Made by a program: the position numbers and the translations under genes
The notes under the pieces: generated by a model
The model's database searches: none
Told to the model about the DNA's origin: nothing
What the model saw: only the letters and a program-made list of their open reading frames with translations
Part shown: piece by piece, positions 61,068 through 64,000 of the stretch
Layout of the letters: each line of letters starts with the position of its first letter
Position numbering within the stretch: position 1 is the first letter of the stretch
Source of the DNA: Bryobacter sp964387685
GTDB lineage: Bacteria; Acidobacteriota; Terriglobia; Bryobacterales; Bryobacteraceae
Direction of reading: 5' to 3'
DNA length: 64,000 bases
Assembly (NCBI GenBank): GCA_964387685.1
Contig: CAYLXK010000024.1
Location: forward strand, 15,442-79,441

Positions 61068-61410
61068 TGGCTCTGATTGTCGAGATGCATTTGGCTGGCC
61101 AAGGTGACAAGACGCTAAGATCTCACCCGCTCAAGAATTGGGTTCCGCCTAAGCCTATTCCGGGACGAAGAGCGCCCGCCCAGCGGGCTGCCGGAGGAGG
61201 CACTCTCCTGGAAGAACCCCCACGGCCTTTGGGAAGCCGTCTTCCAACCGCGATGGCGCCCATCGCCCAATTCCACATAGACGAGCCCTGGCAAGGGAAA
61301 GCCAACCCGGCATCTTGCCTGTATGGGCACTCCACGGCGAAAATCGTTGTCCCCTCCTTTGATCAGTCGCTTCCGCGTCACCTTTTCTGACCGATTGCAT
61401 CTGCTGCGGT
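61068..61410. other. Intergenic region between the efflux operon and OsmC, no gene recognised
   Basis: About 340 bases between divergent genes. A GCCCGC-CCA-GCGGGC hairpin is present near 61175. No coding frame or known RNA motif stands out; it probably carries promoters for both sides. Confidence 0.4.
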
Positions 61411-61818
61411 ATGGAAGTATTCGCTAACTATCTGGGTTCATCGCAATTCGAGGCGACCGCCCGGGGTCACAAAGTATTTTGCGACCAGCCGATCGAGAAC
61501 GGGGGGTTCGATGAGGGTATGACGCCACCAGAGTTCCTCCTGGCGTCGCTCGCCACTTGCGCCGCTTACTATGCGGCGCAATACCTGAACGCTCGGAAAT
61601 TGCCAAGCGAGCGCTTGAGCGTCCGGGTCACTGCAGAGAAAGCCCGGCAGCCGGCTCGTCTGACCTCTTTTCTGATTCAGGTTAGCGTGCCAGGTCTGGA
61701 TGACCGTGATCAGGAAGGGGTTCTGCGGGCGGCCAAGGCTTGTCTGATTCACAATACCTTGCTGGGAGCGCCAACCATTGAAGTTACCGTGAACCCAGCC
61801 GCCCTCGCCCCGGCCTGA
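61411..61818 (+). CDS. OsmC-family peroxidase
   Basis: Thiol-dependent hydroperoxide-type stress protein of 135 residues. The family's two active-site Cys appear in SLATCAAYYAAQ and AAKACLIHNTL. The beta-rich N-terminus and GMTPPEFLLASLATC helix fit OsmC/YhfA-like members. A cytosolic role in detoxifying organic hydroperoxides is expected. Start ATG 61411. Confidence 0.87.
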   Translation: MEVFANYLGSSQFEATARGHKVFCDQPIENGGFDEGMTPPEFLLASLATCAAYYAAQYLNARKLPSERLSVRVTAEKARQPARLTSFLIQVSVPGLDDRDQEGVLRAAKACLIHNTLLGAPTIEVTVNPAALAPA

Positions 61819-61824
61819 CCAGCC

Positions 61825-61860
61825 GAGCAGGCCCGTTACAACGAGCAGGCCCGTTACAAT
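61825..61860 (+). repeat. Tandem duplication of an 18-bp element carrying a -10-like box
   Basis: GAGCAGGCCCGTTACAAC at 61825-61842 is repeated as GAGCAGGCCCGTTACAAT at 61843-61860. The second copy holds TACAAT, a likely -10, 8-29 bases before the sigma-factor start codons. Confidence 0.75.
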
Positions 61861-61888
61861 CGGAGCTGTGCAATGCCAGGACCAGGAA

Positions 61889-62515
61889 ATGGAAGTCGAG
61901 CTGGCGCGACGATTGCTGGCGGGGGAAGTACAGGCTTTTGATCGCTTCGTCGAGCACTTTCGGGCCAAGATCTTTCATTACAGCTGGATGATGTGCGGAG
62001 ACCGCGAGGACGCCGAAGAAGTGGCACAAGAGACGTTGCTCAAAGTTTTCGAAAGCAGCAAGCAATTGCATGAACCGGAGAAGATCCGGCCCTGGATCTT
62101 CCGAATTGCGAAGAACGCTTGTCTGATGAAAAGGCGCAAGAGTATCTTCGCCCCTTCCCGCGAACTCTCGCTCGACGAATTGCTACCCGCAAAACATCAA
62201 GATGGCGATGCAGTGCGGATCGAGATCGCCGATTGGTCGGCGCTGCCCGACGGACAAGCCCTCAAGGGGGAAATGAAACTGCTTTTGGAGCGCGCCATCA
62301 GAGAACTGCCGGAGACGTATCGATCGGTAATCTTGATGAGGGACATCGAAGAGCTCACGACGCTGGAGACGGCCGAGATCCTGGATGTCAGCCCGGACAC
62401 CGTCAAGACTCGCCTGCACCGCGCGCGTTTGGCGGTTCGGCGGACAATCGATAAATATCTGCGAGGAGAAGCGAAAGGAAAGGCAATCATTGATGGAACC
62501 GCATGTGCACAATGA
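61889..62515 (+). CDS. ECF-type RNA polymerase sigma factor
   Basis: Sigma-70 family, ECF subgroup (208 residues). Region 2 is FDRFVEHFRAKIFHYSWMMC and DAEEVAQETLLKVFES, with KIRPWIFRIAKNACLMKRRK. Region 4 is LPETYRSVILMRDIEELTTL and AEILDVSPDTVKTRLHRARL. A long linker (about 95-135) separates the regions. ATG 61889 has AGGA 7 bases upstream; GTG 61868 is the alternative. It overlaps the anti-sigma gene by 23 bases. Confidence 0.92.
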   Translation: MEVELARRLLAGEVQAFDRFVEHFRAKIFHYSWMMCGDREDAEEVAQETLLKVFESSKQLHEPEKIRPWIFRIAKNACLMKRRKSIFAPSRELSLDELLPAKHQDGDAVRIEIADWSALPDGQALKGEMKLLLERAIRELPETYRSVILMRDIEELTTLETAEILDVSPDTVKTRLHRARLAVRRTIDKYLRGEAKGKAIIDGTACAQ

Positions 62516-62789
62516 AAAATGCCGGGAAGTATTCGCGATGCTCTCGGAATACCTGAATCTTGAATTACCACCCGATGCATGCCAAGAAATCGAAGCGCAT
62601 ATTGCCGGGTGTGCGCCCTGTATCGATTTCGCCGACAGTCTGCGCAAGACCATCGCGTTATGTAAACAGTACGAACCCGCCGAACCGCCTTCGCCCCTGC
62701 GTGAAACGGCCAAGGCTCAACTCAAAGAAGCCTATAGCCGGATGCTTGCCGAACGAAAGAAAACGGATGAATCACGCTCGGCGACCTAG
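62493..62789 (+). CDS. Zinc-finger anti-sigma factor (ZAS type)
   Basis: Soluble 98-residue protein with the HxxxCxxC zinc motif in EIEAHIAGCAPCIDF and an upstream CREVFAMLSEYLNLEL helix, the usual form of anti-sigma factors of the ZAS/zf-HC2 group. It has no membrane helix, so it acts in the cytosol. Overlap with the sigma gene supports its role as cognate regulator. Redox release through the Cys residues is possible by analogy with RsrA-type proteins. Confidence 0.85.
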   Translation: MEPHVHNEKCREVFAMLSEYLNLELPPDACQEIEAHIAGCAPCIDFADSLRKTIALCKQYEPAEPPSPLRETAKAQLKEAYSRMLAERKKTDESRSAT

Positions 62790-63101
62790 TCAACGAGGGC
62801 GTATCCGGGCCCTCCGGATTTGCGTTGGCCTTGCTGCTTTGTGCCTGACGCACTGAACCCTGCGACAGCATGGCGCTACCCCGGTCTTGTTCCGCTGCGA
62901 AACGCCTGGGCCGAACCTGTCCCGCCCAATCTTGCGGTGGCTCGCCTTTGAATTGTCCTTGGGCGCGCAAGCAACGGAAGATAGACCGAAGAATCCTGTC
63001 ACGTTTGCTGACTGAATCTGTCTTGGATGTAGATCCCGGCGCTTAAGACGATATGGCGCGTGTAGGGAGAGCTTAACTATTACAGGCTAAGGGAGAAAAC
63101 G
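62790..63101. other. Intergenic region upstream of the ferritin-like gene, nothing recognised
   Basis: About 310 bases with no coding frame of note. Near the 3' end AAGGGAG provides the ribosome-binding site of the next gene. No regulatory element could be assigned. Confidence 0.4.
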
Positions 63102-63518
63102 ATGACAAAAGAACAGATGATCGAATCACTGAACGGCGATTTGGCGGATGAGTTCGCGAGCGCGATTCAATACATCAACCACGCAGCCTTGATAACCGGT
63201 GCACGATTTGGGTCCATCCAGAAAGAGCTCTTGGTCCACGCTACAGAGGAGATGCAACACGCTACCACGATCGCCGGTCAAGTCGCGTTTCTTGGCGGCA
63301 AGCCCAGTACCGCGGTGGATGCCGTGCGTACCTCGGACGATCCAGAGGAAATGCTGCGGCAGGATCTGCAGGGAGAACAGGGTGCGGTTGCCCGCTATAA
63401 GTCGCGGATACGAGAAGCCATGGACTTGGGTGAGTTCGGCCTGGCGCGCGTTCTCCAAGACATTCTCGTCATGGAGGAAGAGCACGTCAAAGACCTGCAG
63501 AACGCTTTGGGGCTGTAG
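63102..63518 (+). CDS. Ferritin-like (bacterioferritin-type) protein
   Basis: Four-helix ferritin-like protein of 138 residues. Iron-site motifs are EFASAIQYINHAA, ATEEMQHATTIAG, LQGEQGAVARYKSRIREA and ILVMEEEHVKDL. The length is short of classical bacterioferritin (about 155). It may store iron or act as a Dps/rubrerythrin-like oxidoreductase. AAGGGAG precedes ATG 63102. Confidence 0.87.
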   Translation: MTKEQMIESLNGDLADEFASAIQYINHAALITGARFGSIQKELLVHATEEMQHATTIAGQVAFLGGKPSTAVDAVRTSDDPEEMLRQDLQGEQGAVARYKSRIREAMDLGEFGLARVLQDILVMEEEHVKDLQNALGL

Positions 63519-63744
63519 GACCAAACAACACACGCTTGCTTCTTGCGGCTGGTGCCGGGAACTGCTAGCCGATCTCTAATCGGTGCCGTCGAATGAATGA
63601 ATCACAGAATGCTTGGTCGTTTCGTAGCAATGAGGCCGCTAGCGAACATGACTCTGCCCGTTTCGCGGCTTGCCCTCTATCTGCTTGCCATTCGGCCCTC
63701 GCAATTGCCATGGGGTGCAACGTCAGAGGCAACCGATACGCTCA

Positions 63745-63925
63745 ATGCCGGAAGACGAACTAGTGCCCTCTCTATATCTCTGCGCCACACGGGGCCTCAC
63801 CCTTCGCCGTAGGCCGGAAGATACTTGGCCTTGGTTGGCCCAAATGGGAACTGGACCCGCCGGATTCTATGGCTACGACCTGATCGAGAATATCGGCGAA
63901 GGTTCCAGCAAGCTAACCGGAGACG
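63745..63925 (+). pseudogene. Truncated SRPBCC (polyketide cyclase-like) gene
   Basis: The frame reads CATRGLTLRRRPEDTWPWLA and QMGTGPAGFYGYDLIEN, the N-terminal motif of SRPBCC-family proteins. After IEN the similarity ends and the repeat shared with 54541 begins, followed by tRNA-Asn. The protein would end at 63969, inside the tRNA region, so this is a fragment. Confidence 0.6.
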
Positions 63926-63965
63926 CGGATATTGTAGTGGGGAAGCGTAGGAATTGGCTCCCCGG
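63895..63965. repeat. Copy B of the degenerate repeat, abutting tRNA-Asn
   Basis: Aligns with 54541-54607 as described there. It cuts the SRPBCC frame and runs into the acceptor end of the tRNA gene. Confidence 0.6.
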
Positions 63966-64000
63966 GTAGGATTCGAACCTACAACCCTTCGGTTAACAGC
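63955..64000 (-). tRNA. tRNA-Asn (GTT), 3' part, cut by window edge
   Basis: The minus strand shows the anticodon loop CTGTTAA (anticodon GTT), T-arm GTAGG-TTCGAAT-CCTAC, acceptor strand CCGGGGA, discriminator G and an encoded CCA. The 5' half lies outside the window. Confidence 0.9.

Noticed and set aside
61155..61400. A minus-strand 81-codon frame upstream of the TolC gene
   Set aside because: No ribosome-binding site or family feature; it covers the expected divergent promoter region.
1..64000. CRISPR arrays, integrases, complete insertion sequences
   Set aside because: No regularly spaced repeats of 25-40 bases and no transposase or recombinase motifs were seen in any coding frame.

Overview
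This is a GC-rich window that reads as a chromosome segment of an Acidobacteriota bacterium, most likely of the Bryobacterales/Solibacter type. That is an inference from family content: a VWFA-related protein of the acidobacterial type, a TIGR03437-type beta domain, DUF1080, several Tat-exported Gfo/Idh/MocA and enolase-superfamily proteins, and a PEP-CTERM protein next to a PrsT-like TPR lipoprotein. No rRNA, integrase, complete IS element or CRISPR array was seen. The only RNA gene found is the 3' half of a tRNA-Asn at the right edge.

Layout. 1-14.6 kb is mostly housekeeping and cell-envelope genes: an aquaporin-type channel (cut by the left edge), a CocE/NonD hydrolase, a cold-shock protein, a methyltransferase, thymidine kinase, a coiled-coil membrane protein, an OmpA-like protein without a signal peptide, a rhomboid protease, a VWFA protein, a Uma2 protein, a single-domain response regulator, a GH3 enzyme, MutM, DUF1080 and a Gfo/Idh/MocA protein. 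14.9-18.0 kb holds the PEP-CTERM pair. 18.0-23.4 kb is a signalling patch: a beta-propeller receptor fused to a class III adenylyl cyclase, an MBL-fold hydrolase and a GAF-PP2C phosphatase. 23.4-26.8 kb has an exported HpcH/HpaI aldolase and a tandem lamin-tail-domain protein.

The centrepiece is 26.9-45.1 kb. On the plus strand is a Tat-exported, membrane-bound [NiFe] hydrogenase (hyaA-hyaB-hyaC-hyaD-hypC-hypD-hypE), with hypBA and hypF in a separate divergent cluster. Between them, on the minus strand, is a complete multiheme chain in one operon: monoheme cytochrome c, membrane-anchored six-heme NapC/NirT-like cytochrome, OmcA/MtrC-type decaheme cytochrome, DmsE/MtrA-type decaheme cytochrome, and an MtrB/PioB-like outer-membrane barrel. 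The small subunit has all six cysteines of the oxygen-tolerant [4Fe-3S] proximal cluster, at a constant offset of 48 from the HoxK/HyaA numbering. A sigma-54 regulator gene follows hypF, and a GG-N10-GC (-24/-12) promoter with an upstream palindrome precedes hyaA. The simplest reading is that electrons from H2 enter the quinone pool through HyaC, and that the multiheme chain can pass electrons across the outer membrane. The coupling itself is inferred, not shown.

45.2-54.4 kb holds catabolic and exported enzymes: GlpQ, a VOC protein, two enolase-superfamily proteins with a nearby broken duplicate, an M19 dipeptidase, an SDR-like protein, a second Gfo/Idh/MocA protein and a DUF2200-DUF1801 fusion. 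54.4-64 kb starts with about 0.8 kb of apparently decayed DNA. It then carries a translationally coupled RND efflux operon with a DUF2892 protein, OsmC, an ECF sigma/anti-sigma pair and a ferritin-like protein. It ends in a truncated SRPBCC gene beside tRNA-Asn. A degenerate ~70-bp repeat flanks this last block, which suggests an old island boundary.
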